A DNA stretch of 64,000 nucleotides from Cladocopium goreaui. Its lineage: Eukaryota > Sar > Dinophyceae > Suessiales > Symbiodiniaceae. The translations under genes and the position numbers were made by a program. The DNA is taken from positions 62,001 to 126,000 of the forward strand of contig CAMXCT020001096.1 of the NCBI GenBank assembly GCA_947184155.2, written 5' to 3'. Below, piece by piece: positions 1 through 11,867 of the stretch; position 1 is the first letter of the stretch; each line of letters opens with the position of its first letter. The notes beneath the pieces are model-generated. The model was not told the DNA's origin and made no database searches. It was given only the letters and a program-made list of their open reading frames with translations.

Positions 1-2099
1 CACGTTTCAGCCGAAAGATTTCAACTGATATGCAGATTCTCAGATGCTTGACTCTTTCACCGCAAGGTTGGCTAGTGCCAAGACAAGGCAGGCGTACACG
101 GTGTACACAGTGCAACTATTCCGATGCGGATAGCCTGGCAGGAACTGAATGCACACATTCCGATCAGGGCAGCCTGGGCGCCCTGGAACCCGACCCATGA
201 ATTGCCAAACATGAAGGCATAGCCACCATAGTTTTTCAACTTTCGCGCTGCAAAATTACAACGAGTTGAAAAACCACAGTTGTTGAGGTCCGTAATTTCA
301 AGGCAAGTAGCGAGGTCGATCCCATTCTATCAAGAGCCATTTGAGTTCCGTGAGAGAGCAATGATCTCGCGAAGTGTGCCAAAAGATCTGGCTACAAAAT
401 AATGTGCCGTGAACAAGACATACTGAATTGGCATCGGAGAAAAACCTGCAGTTGTTACATAATCCTTTGCCTTCGAATTGCTTCTGTATACGCAAGCGCA
501 TAGGGAGGCCATGCAAGCAGCCAAGACAAATCTCCAGCAGAAACTAACCTGGTGGAAGGTGACAGCGCGAATCTGATCGCATGCATTGCCGGGAGCGGAA
601 CATCGGCTGCAGAAAGGCCATCTAGCCCTGCTACTCATGTTGGAAAGGTGGAGCTACAGGGTGACTTGCAGCTTCTGAGGATGCATGGTGCAGTGCGACA
701 AAAGAACCCATTGAACACCGGTGAATCCGCAACAAATACAACAAAGCTTCATGTCGAGGATCGCAAGATGAATTTGCCAGTGCAACTGAATGTGTTAATT
801 GCTGACCTGATTTTGTCCGAAACCGTGAGGCGACAAAATGTGGCAAGACGTGGAATTTTGTAGACGCCTAACTGATCGACTGATTCCTATGGCCAGAAGA
901 TCAGAGCATGGTGTACAGATGCAGAAGTCATCGAACTGAGACTAGAAAGTATGACCGCTATGACCATTGAAACTCAAGCGCTAAGTGACACTCCAATAGT
1001 CGACTTCGGGACCAGATCAGTGACCAACAGTTCGCTTTGTCAAGGCCGCGATTTTCCATGATGGCCACGTCGGCCACGTTGGAGGTTGGAACACAAACTT
1101 GTCGACAAAGGGCGAAAAATTGGCTAATTGCTCAAAAAGGGGAGGTTGACAAACTCTAATCAGACAGCATAATCAGCATAGAATTTGCAGTTGTCGAGCT
1201 TCGTTTTTGGCCGAAGATCTGCAACTTTGCCATCCAGCTCACGGGAGCATGGATTGACGCGACCGTGGATCGTCATGTGCCATGGCCATATCATTTCGCC
1301 ACAGCTGGTGATGAAACAGGCTGTCAAAAAGTGAAGGAAATCCTCGCCCCTTCGCCTGAAACGTGGTCATGCTGTGTTTGCAACTGGAAGGCTTCGTGAC
1401 TTCGTGGAATTTACGCGTTGCTTGAGGCTTCCTTCAACAGAGGCAAGGTAACAAAACATGTTTTTCGACTCGGTGGTTGTGCTCTGATTGGCAGGCCTGT
1501 GTGAAACCAAAACATGAATAGCGATTTCAAGCCGACTTGTGATGCGATCACTTTCCACTTTTAGAGCAGTAGATGCACAACTGTTTCGTCACACGCTGGC
1601 AGCTTGTGACAAGCCATAAGACAAGAGATGGCCAGGTCTTGTTGATATGTCCAGAGCTGACATTTCATCTGACCCGAGCACCACATCTCAAGCACCGGTC
1701 GGAGAAACAATGCCTGAGTTCAAGCATGGCAACCTGTCATCCGCCATCAAACCTGGTAGCTTGTGATCTATCTGGTGGCTTTGAGTTTGTGTCTGTGGGA
1801 CTTTGGGATTTGTACCTTCAAATTGCTGGGTCCCTTGGACCAAGGAGGCGGAAGCGAAGGAGGCGGAAGCGAAGGTGCGCACGGAAGGGAAGCCTGAAAC
1901 TTCAACCGGAAGGGATTGGACATTGGAACTTTCCTCCGGTCTCTTCATTGTGCATGGAAGATGCCATCTCTTCACCCAAGCATGCAGCCACTTCAAGCCT
2001 TTCTGAATTGGCAAATCAGGGTAGCCGTGCCAGTCAGCCTCCAAACCCCGTTGGATGTGAGGCTACTTTGGCAATGTCTTGACATAGCAACTCTTTTCA

Positions 2100-2700
2100 G
2101 CGTAGAAAGTGTCGTAGATCTGTTGTGGCGAAAGATTCTGTGCCAAAGATGCATGCACTCTTCATTCCCTTTGAGAGCTGGCAGCCACAGGTGCAAAGTC
2201 TGCAGTTTGTTTTGTGTCAGAGTCATGGACCAAGGTCAACTGGCTCTTGACGGAGGGCCGTTTGAACAAGACTTTGTCCAAATGTTGGCCTCACATATCA
2301 TGCAGTTGTGAGATCCAAAGGTGCAAACTCATGGATTAAAGTCCGCAGCCCCCTGCTGGTATTGAACGCAATCGCAGTGCATGGTTAATGTTGAACACAC
2401 CAGACTCACCAACTCTACAGATGTCATCAGCTGGGCTTAAGGCACTGCCAAGTTGGGACGAAATGTCCTTTGTCCATGCAGTCGTGAACTCGTCATTCTG
2501 CTTTCTCTCGAGATGTTGTAGGTGTTATTGGTGCAGGTTTGCCCTCTGTGCTGCCTCCTTGTTTTCAGCTTTTTCTAGCTAATTCCATGAGATTGAGCTG
2601 ATATCTGATTGCTAGAATTTCTGGGTGTTTTGCAGCAGAACTCGTCAGCAATCCCAAATGCTGCGAAAGGAAAAATACCGAATGCGATGGCCCTCTTTTC
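2100..2700. repeat. Single copy of the ~590-bp satellite unit in A1
   Basis: The sequence from the GTAGAAAGTGTCGTAGATCTG stretch through ATGGTTAATGTTGAACACACC to the GCAGCAGAACTCGTCAGCAATC stretch is the same unit that is tandemly amplified at 27,615-30,858. Here it is present once, with a few substitutions relative to the array units. The matching copy in A2 is at about 18,193-18,793. Confidence 0.85.
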
Positions 2701-3475
2701 AGTGTAGGGCAATTTGCTAACCTGTTAGATGCTGTGAAAGATTCCTTACCAAAGATTTGCATGTTTCGAGCAAAACCTAGGGTCAGTGGAACTCTTCTCT
2801 CGAGATGTGTTGTTCTGCCCAGTCCATCCTTCGAGAACCGACTGCACTTTGCAGTTAGACCATGCTCTCGATTCCCGCTGTGAATGCAGATTCACCCTGA
2901 CCCTGTGACGCTCGTGCTTTCCATGAAGCCCAAGTATTGCCACAGAAACAGCTGTGGCAGCTATGGTTCAAGTGGTCGACTGGAAACCACTCAGCTGGCG
3001 GCTGGTGGCAACGAATAAACTTCGACTGGATGGTTGTAAGCTCTAGCCCCATGTGCATCTATTTACTGGATGGTTGGACCAGAGTCCTTTTCCCAGTCAA
3101 TGGTTGGTGCCCCATAGCCCCACTCGGACTGTTCTGTGATAATTTGACCATCAAATGGGCGTTTGTCGCCAGCTAGTGTGCTCGCAAGAGTATAAGCGGT
3201 GCAGGAAAGGTAACGATGGTGGGCTTACTACCATCAATTCCTTGTCACGCTTGTCCAAGAGAAGGTGCAGTTTTTGTCCGTGCAGTTGGAGCAGGGTTGC
3301 TTCTGGCCTGCCTTTTTGTTTTCACTTTGCCGATGAAACGCAATTCGAGCGCAGCAAGATTTTCAGGAAGACGATAAAAAGATGTTTTGATTTCCAGTTG
3401 AAGGTAGAGCTTGTCAGAATCTCGAAAGGTTTGGAACAAATGATTGGCGAACGGGCTACCCCTTAAATCGGCGTT

Positions 3476-5482
3476 GAGTGTAGAGACTCTTAAGAAGCTG
3501 TTGGATTTTGAGCCAAAGATGTTAGCTCAGCATTGCTGCTTTGCGTGACACTTGCTCCTCATGATGTGTTGCTTTGCCTACTCCATTCCGTAAGAGCCTC
3601 TGATGCCCAACTGTCTTGCTCCAGTTGGGCCACGCTCCAATTCGCAAGTTGGACGAAATGTCCCGTGTCCATGCAGTCGTGAATTCTCTCCAGATGTTGT
3701 AGGTGTTATTGGTGCAGGGTTGCCCCCTGGGCTCCCTCCTTGTTTTCGATTTCCCCACAAAAGCAACATCAATCAGGTAGAGCTTATCAGAATCCCAAAA
3801 GGTTTGCAACAAATGATTGGCGAACGGGCTACCCCTTAAATCGGCGTTGAGTGTAGAGACTCTTAAGAAGCTGTTGGATTTTGAGCCAAAGATGTTAGCT
3901 CAGCATTGCGGCTTTGCGTGACACTTGCTCCTCATGATGTGTTGCTTTGCCTACTCCTTTCCGTAAGAGCCTCTGATTCCCACTGGTCTTGCCCAGTTGG
4001 GCCACCTCCACTCGCAATTTGGACGAATGTCCCGTGTCCGTGCAGTGTGAACTCTATCTTCACTGTGCTTTTCTCTCTCTAGATGTTGTAGGGTTATTGG
4101 TGCAGGGTTGCCACCTGGGCACCCTCCTTGTTTTTCGATTTCCCCTTCCACAAAAGCAACATCCCTCAGGTATGCTTTGTCAGAATCCTAAAAGGTTTGG
4201 AACAAATATTGGCAACGGCCTACCCCTTAAATCGCGTTGCGTGTAGAAGACTCTTAAGAAGCTTGGATTTGAGAAGCAAAGATGTTAGCTCAGCATTGCT
4301 GCTCTTGCGTGACACTTGCTCCTCATGATGTGTTGCTTTGCCTACTCCATTCCGTAAGAGCCTCTGATGCCCAACTGTCTTGCTCCAGTTGGGCCACGCT
4401 CCAATTCGCAAGTTGGACGAAATGTCCCGTGTCCATGCAGTCGTGAACTCTTCTTCACTGTGCTTTCTCTCCAGATGTTGTAGGTGTTATTGGTGCAGGG
4501 TTGCCCCCTGGGCTCCCTCCTTGTTTTCGATTTCCCCACAAAAGCAACATCAATCAGGTAGAGCTTGTCAGAATCCCAAAAGGTTTGCAACAAATGATTG
4601 GCGAACGGGCTACCCCTTAAATCGGCGTTGAGTGTAGAGACTCTTAAGAAGCTGTTGGATTTTGAGCCAAAGATGTTAGCTCAGCATTGCGGCTTTGCGT
4701 GACACTTGCTCCTCATGATGTGTTGCTTTGCCTACTCCATTCCGTAAGAGCCTCTGATGCCCAACTGTCTTGCTCCAGTTGGGCCACGCTCCAATTCGCA
4801 AGTTGGACGAAATGTCCCGTGTCCATGCAGTCGTGAACTCTTCTTCACTGTGCTTTCTCTCCAGATGTTGTAGGTGTTATTGGTGCAGGGTTGCCCCCTG
4901 GGCTCCCTCCTTGTTTTCGATTTCCCCACAAAAGCGACATCAATCAGGTAGAGCTTGTCAGAATCCCAAAAGGTTTGCAACAAATGATTGGCGAACGGGC
5001 TACCCCTTAAATCGGCGTTGAGTGTAGAGACTCTTAAGAAGCTGTTGGATTTTGAGCCAAAGATGTTAGCTCAGCATTGCGGCTTTGCGTGACACTTGCT
5101 CCTCATGATGTGTTGCTTTGCCTACTCCATTCCGTAAGAGCCTCTGATGCCCAACTGTCTTGCTCCAGTTGGGCCACGCTCCAATTCGCAAGTTGGACGA
5201 AATGTCCCGTGTCCATGCAGTCGTGAACTCTTCTTCACTGTGCTTTCTCTCCAGATGTTGTAGGTGTTATTGGTGCAGGGTTGCCCCCTGGGCTCCCTCC
5301 TTGTTTTCGATTTCCCAACAAAAGCAACATCAATCAGGTAGAGCTTGTCAGAATCTCAAAAGGTTTGGAACAAATGATTGGCGAACGGGCTACCCCTTAA
5401 ATCGCCGTTGAGTGTAGAGACTCTTAAGAAGCTGTTGGATTTTGAGCCAAAGATGTTAGCTCAGCATTGCTGCTTTGCGTGA
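3476..5482. repeat. 390-bp tandem satellite array, five units (A1)
   Basis: Units begin with GAGTGTAGAGACTCTTAAGAAG at 3,476, 3,849, 4,239 (degraded start), 4,630, 5,020 and a partial one at 5,410. Unit lengths are 373, 390, 391, 390 and 390 bases. The first unit lacks a short piece around TTCTTCACTGTGCTT. Units 4 and 5 are nearly identical, while the span of about 3,950-4,310 is full of single-base indels. A diverged half unit precedes the array at 3,270-3,475. Each unit has an 83-codon open frame on both strands, but these are byproducts of the repeat and show no recognisable domain. Confidence 0.93.
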
Positions 5483-5582
5483 CGCCTCGGGGCTGAGGTG
5501 TAGCTGGACCCAAGGCGGTGCCGGCTGCCACTGCGAGGTGTCCCGCGTCGTGTGATTCAACGTATTCGCCAAGGAGCAGAAC
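5483..5582. repeat. Diverged R module (A1)
   Basis: The stretch from CCTCGGGGCTGAGGTGTAGC to GTGATTCAACGTATTCGCC is a diverged version of the 250-bp R module seen at 15,259 and 31,421, sharing GGTGTCCCnnGCGTCGTGTG and the following bases. It directly abuts the end of the last, partial 390-bp unit. The A2 counterpart is at 20,422-20,521. Confidence 0.75.
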
Positions 5583-6014
5583 CTGACGCGGTGAGAGGAA
5601 CTGGGAAAATGGATGCCTGCTCGCTTTGGCCGCCATGCAACAGACATGTACTGTAAAGTCTCCAAGGCCACACCCCCAAATTCTAACATGTCAGGGAAAA
5701 AGTTTGAATGCCAGGTTAGTAAACCTTTAAATATGAAGAAACATTGGAAATTGTTTTGTTGTCAAACACTTGGGGTGATTCGGTAGTAACATGGGACTAA
5801 CTCATCTACTGCTGTTTGGGTTCCTTCCCAAACACTTCCAAAAGTTCCATATTAAGGTCTTCTCAGGGGCATGGAGGTTCCCGAGGTACCAGACATAAAC
5901 AGAGCAAGCAACGCCCTGGAAATTTGCGTATTTTATTTTCCAGCGACCGGCCCTGGCAACCAGCACCGGCAACTGGCCGCACCGGCAAACGCCACCGGCA
6001 ACCGGCATCCGGCA

Positions 6015-6335
6015 TTTGTTTTTGGGCTTGGTTTTCAGGGTTGGTTTAGGGTTGTTCTAGGGTTGGTCCAGGCTTTGAGTACAGTCAGTTTGGGGTTGGC
6101 TTTCTTTGCAATTTTGTTTGGGATTCGTTTCGGGTTTGCTTTCGGCTTGGTTTTGGGTTGCTTTAGGATTTGTTCGCTGGTTTATGATTTATTTGGGGTT
6201 GGCTTAGGGCTTCTTTAAGGTTACTTAAAGGTCTATTCAGGGTTGGCTTAGGGTTTGTTCTAGGATTTGTCTTTATTGGATTAGTTTAGTTTTTTTTTTG
6301 GGTAGTTTCGACTCTCTTTCGGGTTGGTTTTGGAT
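6015..6335. repeat. G/T-only degenerate repeat rich in TTTAGGG and GGGTTNG words
   Basis: About 300 bases are nearly free of C and low in A on the plus strand, with irregular repeats of GGGTTGG, TTTAGGG and GGGTTTG. The word spacing is irregular, so it is not a live telomere array. An identical tract lies in A2 at 20,954-21,265, differing by a 9-base deletion near 21,100 and a shorter T run. Long G/T strand asymmetry suggests degenerate telomere-like or G-quadruplex-forming sequence. Confidence 0.7.
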
Positions 6336-6594
6336 TTGTTTCCAACAACCTTCTCGCAGCCACTCCAGTGCGATCTGCCACCAAACATTGCCAAACACCA
6401 TAGCACTACGCCGCAAACACCTTCAAACCCGCTCAGCACTGCGGACTCTTTCTGAGCACTCGGTGACCACATCCACACCCGCCGAACAGACCACCTCCCA
6501 GCTGACCCGCCAAACGCACCACATCCTGAAATTTACAGCATTTCGCGCCATCACTACCACTTCGCTTAAAGTAGCTACAACAGCCGCAACATTC

Positions 6595-6862
6595 CAACAT
6601 GTTGTTAACGTAATGAATTGTTGAGGTAATGTGTTGCTGATGTAATGTCTTGTCGAAGTAGTGAATTGTTAGTTTAACTATGTTTAACTTATATATTGTG
6701 CTGTATATAATGTAATGTATTGTAATGTAATGTAATGTAATGCAATGCAATGCAATGCAATGTAATGTAATATTGAAGTCATGTCTGGCAGACATTGCCT
6801 GGTTAATGTAACGTGATGTTGAAGTGATGTAATGTTGTTGATATAATGTCTTGTTGAGGTAA
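6595..6862. repeat. TAATG pentanucleotide satellite with degenerate flanks
   Basis: A core of perfect TAATG/CAATG pentamers at about 6,705-6,770 is flanked by degenerate versions such as GAGGTAATG and TGATGTAATG. The same length is preserved in A2 at 21,524-21,791, which argues that the two large copies are young. Confidence 0.85.
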
Positions 6863-8462
6863 TTGAGCCGTTCGTAGTTCGGAAATTTTGTTCCAGAGTT
6901 TCACTTGACTAAACATGGTGATTTTCAGGAGCTAAGTCTAAGTCCATCGAAAGACATCCTTTCGGGTTTTCAGACATGACCGGAGTTTCACAAAACAGAA
7001 TATTGAATCTTGCTCGCATTGAGGATTTTTTTTTGCCATTTTTGGAAGCCACCATTGACCACGCTGCTAGGATCATTCTGAGCTTTTCATGGCTGAGCGT
7101 TTTTATTCAGAGTTTGCCGTCACGATTGTTGATCTATCCTCCCATGAATGCAGGTGTTTGCAGTGATGCTGAAGGTTTGATATTCGTTGCGTAGATGTTG
7201 GGAACCACCTGCTACCGCAAACAGGAAACAAATTGCAATCTCGGGTTTTGGAGCGTGGCGAAATTACAAAGTCCTGACTGTTTTGGTTTTCGGTTCAAGA
7301 CGAGATAGCCTTGTAAGGTTTTTTGTGGGATGCTATAGGGTTTGTTCACTCCACAGGTTCTGAAAATCCCATTGATCCCATTCCGGAATCCATGGAAGGG
7401 ACGCATCAAGCTTTCAGAATCGACACTTGTATGAGTTGATTTGTGTTTCACGCCTTTCTCGGAGACTTGGGTGCCCAAGTCAAACCACAGACACCACAGA
7501 CCCTGAAGCCAAGTTTCAAGTCGAAAGTTGACTGAGATAAGACCTGATGTGGCACAGAGAAGTTGAACAGAACTGAGGGCTTGTTGCAAGAGGCTTACAC
7601 TGCTGCTTTTTCGGCTTCAACTTTGCTCACTTTGCAGTCGCTGAGTCTGGAAGGGAGAAAGCCGAAACGCATCAGTTCATTGGGATCCACCGCTGCTCAA
7701 GTTGTCAGGCCGTGTTTGGGTCAAAATCGAGAGTCTGCTAAGTCTGCCTGGTGGCAGGCCATACCAGACTTGCCCAGTCTCGATTGACAGACACGCAGTT
7801 TCTTGCCAGTTTTCTACAGCCAAGTCTTAATAATTCCCATAAGAACCACCAGAGCTGTGTGCTTAAGTTTTTAATGTCGCATCCAGCGATGCTGGTTTCC
7901 ATGTTAGGAACATCCCATTTTGCATCCAGCGATGCGTTCGCGAATCCAGTGACTTGAAGAGAGCGTTCGTAGGGACTGATGGCTCGGGATGTTCTCACTA
8001 CTGCCGGCTTTGGGTTACCCGTGCAGACTGACTGAACATCGAATCCTGTTTGTGCCAACGGATTGACAGAAAGATTCGATTGCCTCGATTCAAAGTTGTT
8101 GAGCAGCTTATGTCAGTCAGACCTCGTGGTTGGTTGGAAACGTCGCTGCCTTCGAACATTTGTGCATCGCAGTTAGGAACATCGATTAGTTGAATCATTG
8201 AATCCATCAAGACTATCCCTCTCAAAGAAATGGGATGAACGAGCGGTACTGGAAGGCGCGAGAGGTTCAGGACCTGGTTGCACCAGCAACTTCCAGGATG
8301 GGACGGCCATTCTGCCGTTCCAGCTGGAAGTGAGTTCTTACTCAACGGGGACAGTTGTTCCAGCCGTTAGCTGACAGCATGGGTAGATCCAAGTGATGAG
8401 GCCCTATTATATCTATTACCTCCGATCCATTGATCTCCATTGATCTCCGATCCAAGAGGCCC

Positions 8463-10671
8463 TTTTGCTGAAATTTGGCGTACACACATGAAAGCTGTAC
8501 GGCTTGTTATGAGGAAGCTGGCTTGGATTTGACATCTTAGGTGCATTTATGGTCAGCTTCCAATGTTGGTCTTTTGGGGCCAGGTGTGGGCCATGCCAAT
8601 GGCATGGCAGAAACATGGCATTGACATTGCAGCAAAAGTGTGAAATGCATGACCACACGGAGGTTCTGATTGAATGTTGTAGCTATGGAGTATTTTTCCA
8701 TATTTTTCCTGATGAATTCTTGCTGAAGAGTTAAGCGTTTGAGGACATCGTTTCCATCTGGGGAACTGTTCCAAAATCGTCTTAATTTAGTTTCAGGCTA
8801 TTGAAAACTGAGCAACAGGATGCGCAGAGGGTTTAAAAAAGGATGGCCAAAAAGATGCCAACCATTCCAGAATTACAAAGTGACAGAATTGTCCTGTGCT
8901 GATCCTGCAACCCATGCAAGCCAGAGCTCCACAATTCAATAGATCAACTGGAAACAAAAGAAACGTGTCGGGCACTTGCGCCCAAAGACCCCAACTAAGC
9001 ATGTATGTCACATATGTCAACGAGGGAAACGGCCGGGACAGCATTTTCCTTATTTTATGACTTATTCCAGCGTAAGGGTCTCCGAAAAGGAAGGTCCAGA
9101 TTTTGGAGCGCAAACTTTTGTGTCAGTGAAAGTCGTGCCACAGAAATTGTTTGGCTTCTTTTCTCTCTTCTCCTGTGCTGTTTGGCTTGCCCTTCAACTG
9201 CCTTTTTCATTTTCCCAAAATCCGATGGCAGACTTTGTTACTCGCCTGCCATCGGATGTCTCCGGGCAGAGCCTGCGCCATCCGACCATTCGACGGCCTC
9301 CGTGTGGTGGATCAGAATTTCGCCCGCTGATTCTAAGGTGTCAATCTCAGCATGAGTGAAGGGTGACATATGGTGACATATTTGCCAAGAAACAGACCCT
9401 GACGAGACCAAAATCGGAGGGTGGGAAACACGAGCAGAAGAGTGGACAATTACATGCTGTTGCCCTTTTTTTGAGGCAAACAAGTGTGGAAACAGATTGT
9501 TGCTGTAAGAAGTATATAGAGAAAGCAGCCCTGATGTTAGTGATTTGCGCTTTGCGCGATCCCTGAATCCCTGTGACAGGTGAGCGGCCTGATGCGCAAC
9601 AGATTCCAGTGAGGAAAACGATGGAAAAGACTTGTAAACGCTTGCAGCTGCCACACTGTTGACATGCTCTAATAGTCCAGGCAATGGTGGTAGAATCGAC
9701 ACATGGGAAGATGTGGGAAGTATTGTTGCAGGTATTGATCTTGTTCCAGGAGAATGGCACTACATGTTCAAGTTTTCTAAACACACTGCAGGTGGTTGTT
9801 TTGTGAATGGGTTTCTTCTCCGTAAGTATCTTCTATTCAACAGCACATGCCTGGTGCAGTGATGCACAGTCTGGGTTTGTTCACTTTGGGCCTTTCCATA
9901 TCTTTTCATCTTTGCGAGATCAAGACACAAGATGTTGATCCGTGTGGTTCATCGTGGCTACAGTACTGAAGACGCATGTTTGATAGGTCCTTTGTCTAGT
10001 TATTCGCTTGCGTTTCATCTTTCTTTCAGAAGTCCATTGCTGAAGACTGCAATATGATTTTTGGCAGAGTTTGGCTCAAGTAGTAGCAACTGGTGTTTGG
10101 TTCATCAGCCTCGCGCATTTCACCCTTTGGCCCGGGTCTGTGGCTGATTGAAGTGATGGACGAGACGGAACCTAGCACACATTTCCCCGTGTTTACCTTG
10201 GAGTTATAGCGATTGAGATCTGATCAAAAAGCTCCCTATGTCCATGCGTCCCTGTAGCAGCTGTGCAATGCAAATGCAAGACATGCTTTGCACTCAAAAG
10301 CTTGACCGGTCGAGAGATGTTGTGTCGGTCGCCCGACGGATGTTTCGCTTTGCATCAGATACTTCGTGATCCGAGCAAGTCACAAGACTGAGCACTATAA
10401 ATCATGCAGCCTGGTGCAGCCTGGTGCACCAATGACCAGGCCAGGATTTTCTCCAAAGGGGCTTATCGAGAAAAACTCACTCAGAGGTCTTTCCTCCAAA
10501 CTGGCATCCGGGAGGTTTCTTTTAAAAGTTTCGTATCCGAAGAAGTCAATGGTTTTGCCCTCCCGCAGTGCACGTCGCTCCTTGCAGCGCTTGGACTTCG
10601 CAAACGGCGGTGTGTCCAAGTACATCGATTCAGGAGCCCAAACAGTGGCCCAGCCGGGCCACGTTGCCGAA
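8463..10671. other. Single-copy spacer, no gene seen
   Basis: I see no long coding frame, no family motif and no internal repeat here. ORFs of 60-154 codons (for example minus strand 9,238-9,702) overlap in several frames and look like chance. One small item is TTTGGCTCAAG at 10,070-10,080, which matches the last 11 bases of the dinoflagellate spliced leader as I remember it. Confidence 0.5.
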
Positions 10672-11860
10672 TGTTTCGCAAGCCATGGTCATGCACTCAT
10701 TATCATATGGGTCATGGAGAAACCAAGACACAATATGTCCAGGGCAACTTATGTCGCTGAGCAGTTCTTCCATTCGAACATGTCTTTGAAGAGCAATTAG
10801 TTGGCTTCAGTGTTAAGCGACATCCCAGAAAAAATCCAAAGGTTTGGTGGGCATATATCGGTGTTTGTAAACCTTTCTGTCCAAAATGATGGTGCTGTGA
10901 CAGGACTGTCAATCTCTAAAGCCTTGATATACATCCCCAGACACTCTGTTTGCCTATCCGCATTCACGATGCGCAAAGCTGTTTGACATCCCCTCGATAT
11001 CCAACTGCCGTGTGTTTTTTCCCATCGGACCTTCTAACAGCAGGGCCGGTTCAGCCAGGTTTCAGATAAAGTGGTCCGGCCTTTCGTGCCTTGATCGTTC
11101 AGATTTTGCCCAGACAGACCGGTGCAGACGGCCGTGTTTGAGTGACAGTGATAGTGGCTGAACAGTCAACAGCAATTCGATGTGAGCCGTGTGCAAAACT
11201 CTCGGTGGGTCTATTCTGTTTTGCTTTCACCGAATTTATGCTTGCAAACATTGAATGACCACATGCGTGCAAGCTTTTTAAAGACTTCGAGAAAGCACTT
11301 GGTTCACACCAAGCTCGCGCCAGCTCCAAATTCAGTATATAGAATGATGTTTTATCGCCTGGTCTGAAAGAGACCTCGTGCATGCAGGTATCTGATTGAG
11401 GAAACTAAGTCCACAAAAGAAACCCTAGCAAATAGTTCAGTGAAGTTTTGCAGGAACCAACCAAGTTTCTTAATTCTGGAACATGTAGCACCAAACAGTT
11501 GACCACGAGCATTTCAACATGTGTTTGGAGACCGGGTAGGCTTTCTGAAACAGAGTGTGCAACGCTGTCAGATTTCCCACTCTTTGTTGGGGCTTTGACG
11601 ACAAAATCTTGGACGCCAGAAGGAGGTCCCAAAAATGACGTAAGATGTTTTTTTTCATGTAAACAAATGCAGTTGTGCATTGTTAGCTTTTGTCTAGCTT
11701 TTCGATTCAACAGAATCATACAGATTCCAAGTCACCCGCTGATAGAATTTGTCCGTCATGGTAAGTTAGATACTGTTTGTCTCAGCAGATGCAGAAACGT
11801 GTTCAGTCCTTTAGAATGGGTCGTGTCTTGTGCTGGGACAACTGAAATTTTGGCCATCTT
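10672..11860. repeat. Tandem duplication, left copy
   Basis: This block begins at GTTTCGCAAGCCATGGTCATGC and repeats directly from 11,868. The first ~190 bases are clearly diverged from the right copy (substitutions and small indels), but from GTGTTTGTAAACCTTTCTGTCC (10,861) to GTCGTGTCTTGTGCTGG (about 11,836) the two copies are almost identical at a constant offset of about 1,282. I recognise no gene in it. Confidence 0.9.
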
Positions 11861-11867
11861 TGCTGAA

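Larger units (their letters stand above)
1..8462. repeat. Segmental duplication copy A1
   Basis: This stretch recurs almost unchanged as A2: A1 from 623 matches 16,777 onward and ends at the shared GATCTCCGATCCAAGAGGCCC, after which A1 and A2 diverge. Its first 2,047 bases also recur as A3 at 25,371-27,411. Differences are scattered substitutions and small indels, so the duplication is recent. The window opens inside the repeat, because A2 and A3 have about 60 further shared bases upstream. Small ORFs of 60-169 codons occur in all copies but are broken by ordinary indels between copies, and I see no protein family in them. Apart from the satellites listed separately it appears non-coding. Confidence 0.93.

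Noticed and set aside
1573-2082. 169-codon ORF present in A1, A2 and, shortened, in A3
   Set aside because: Conserved only because the DNA is recently duplicated; frames on both strands are open and indels change its length. No family motif.
4380-5411. Repeated 83-codon ORFs in the 390-bp units
   Set aside because: Both strands are open in each unit and the degraded unit breaks them. No domain, no coding signature.
6595-6862. TAATG repeats as a centromere or origin
   Set aside because: Only about 65 bases are regular; nothing else supports such a role.
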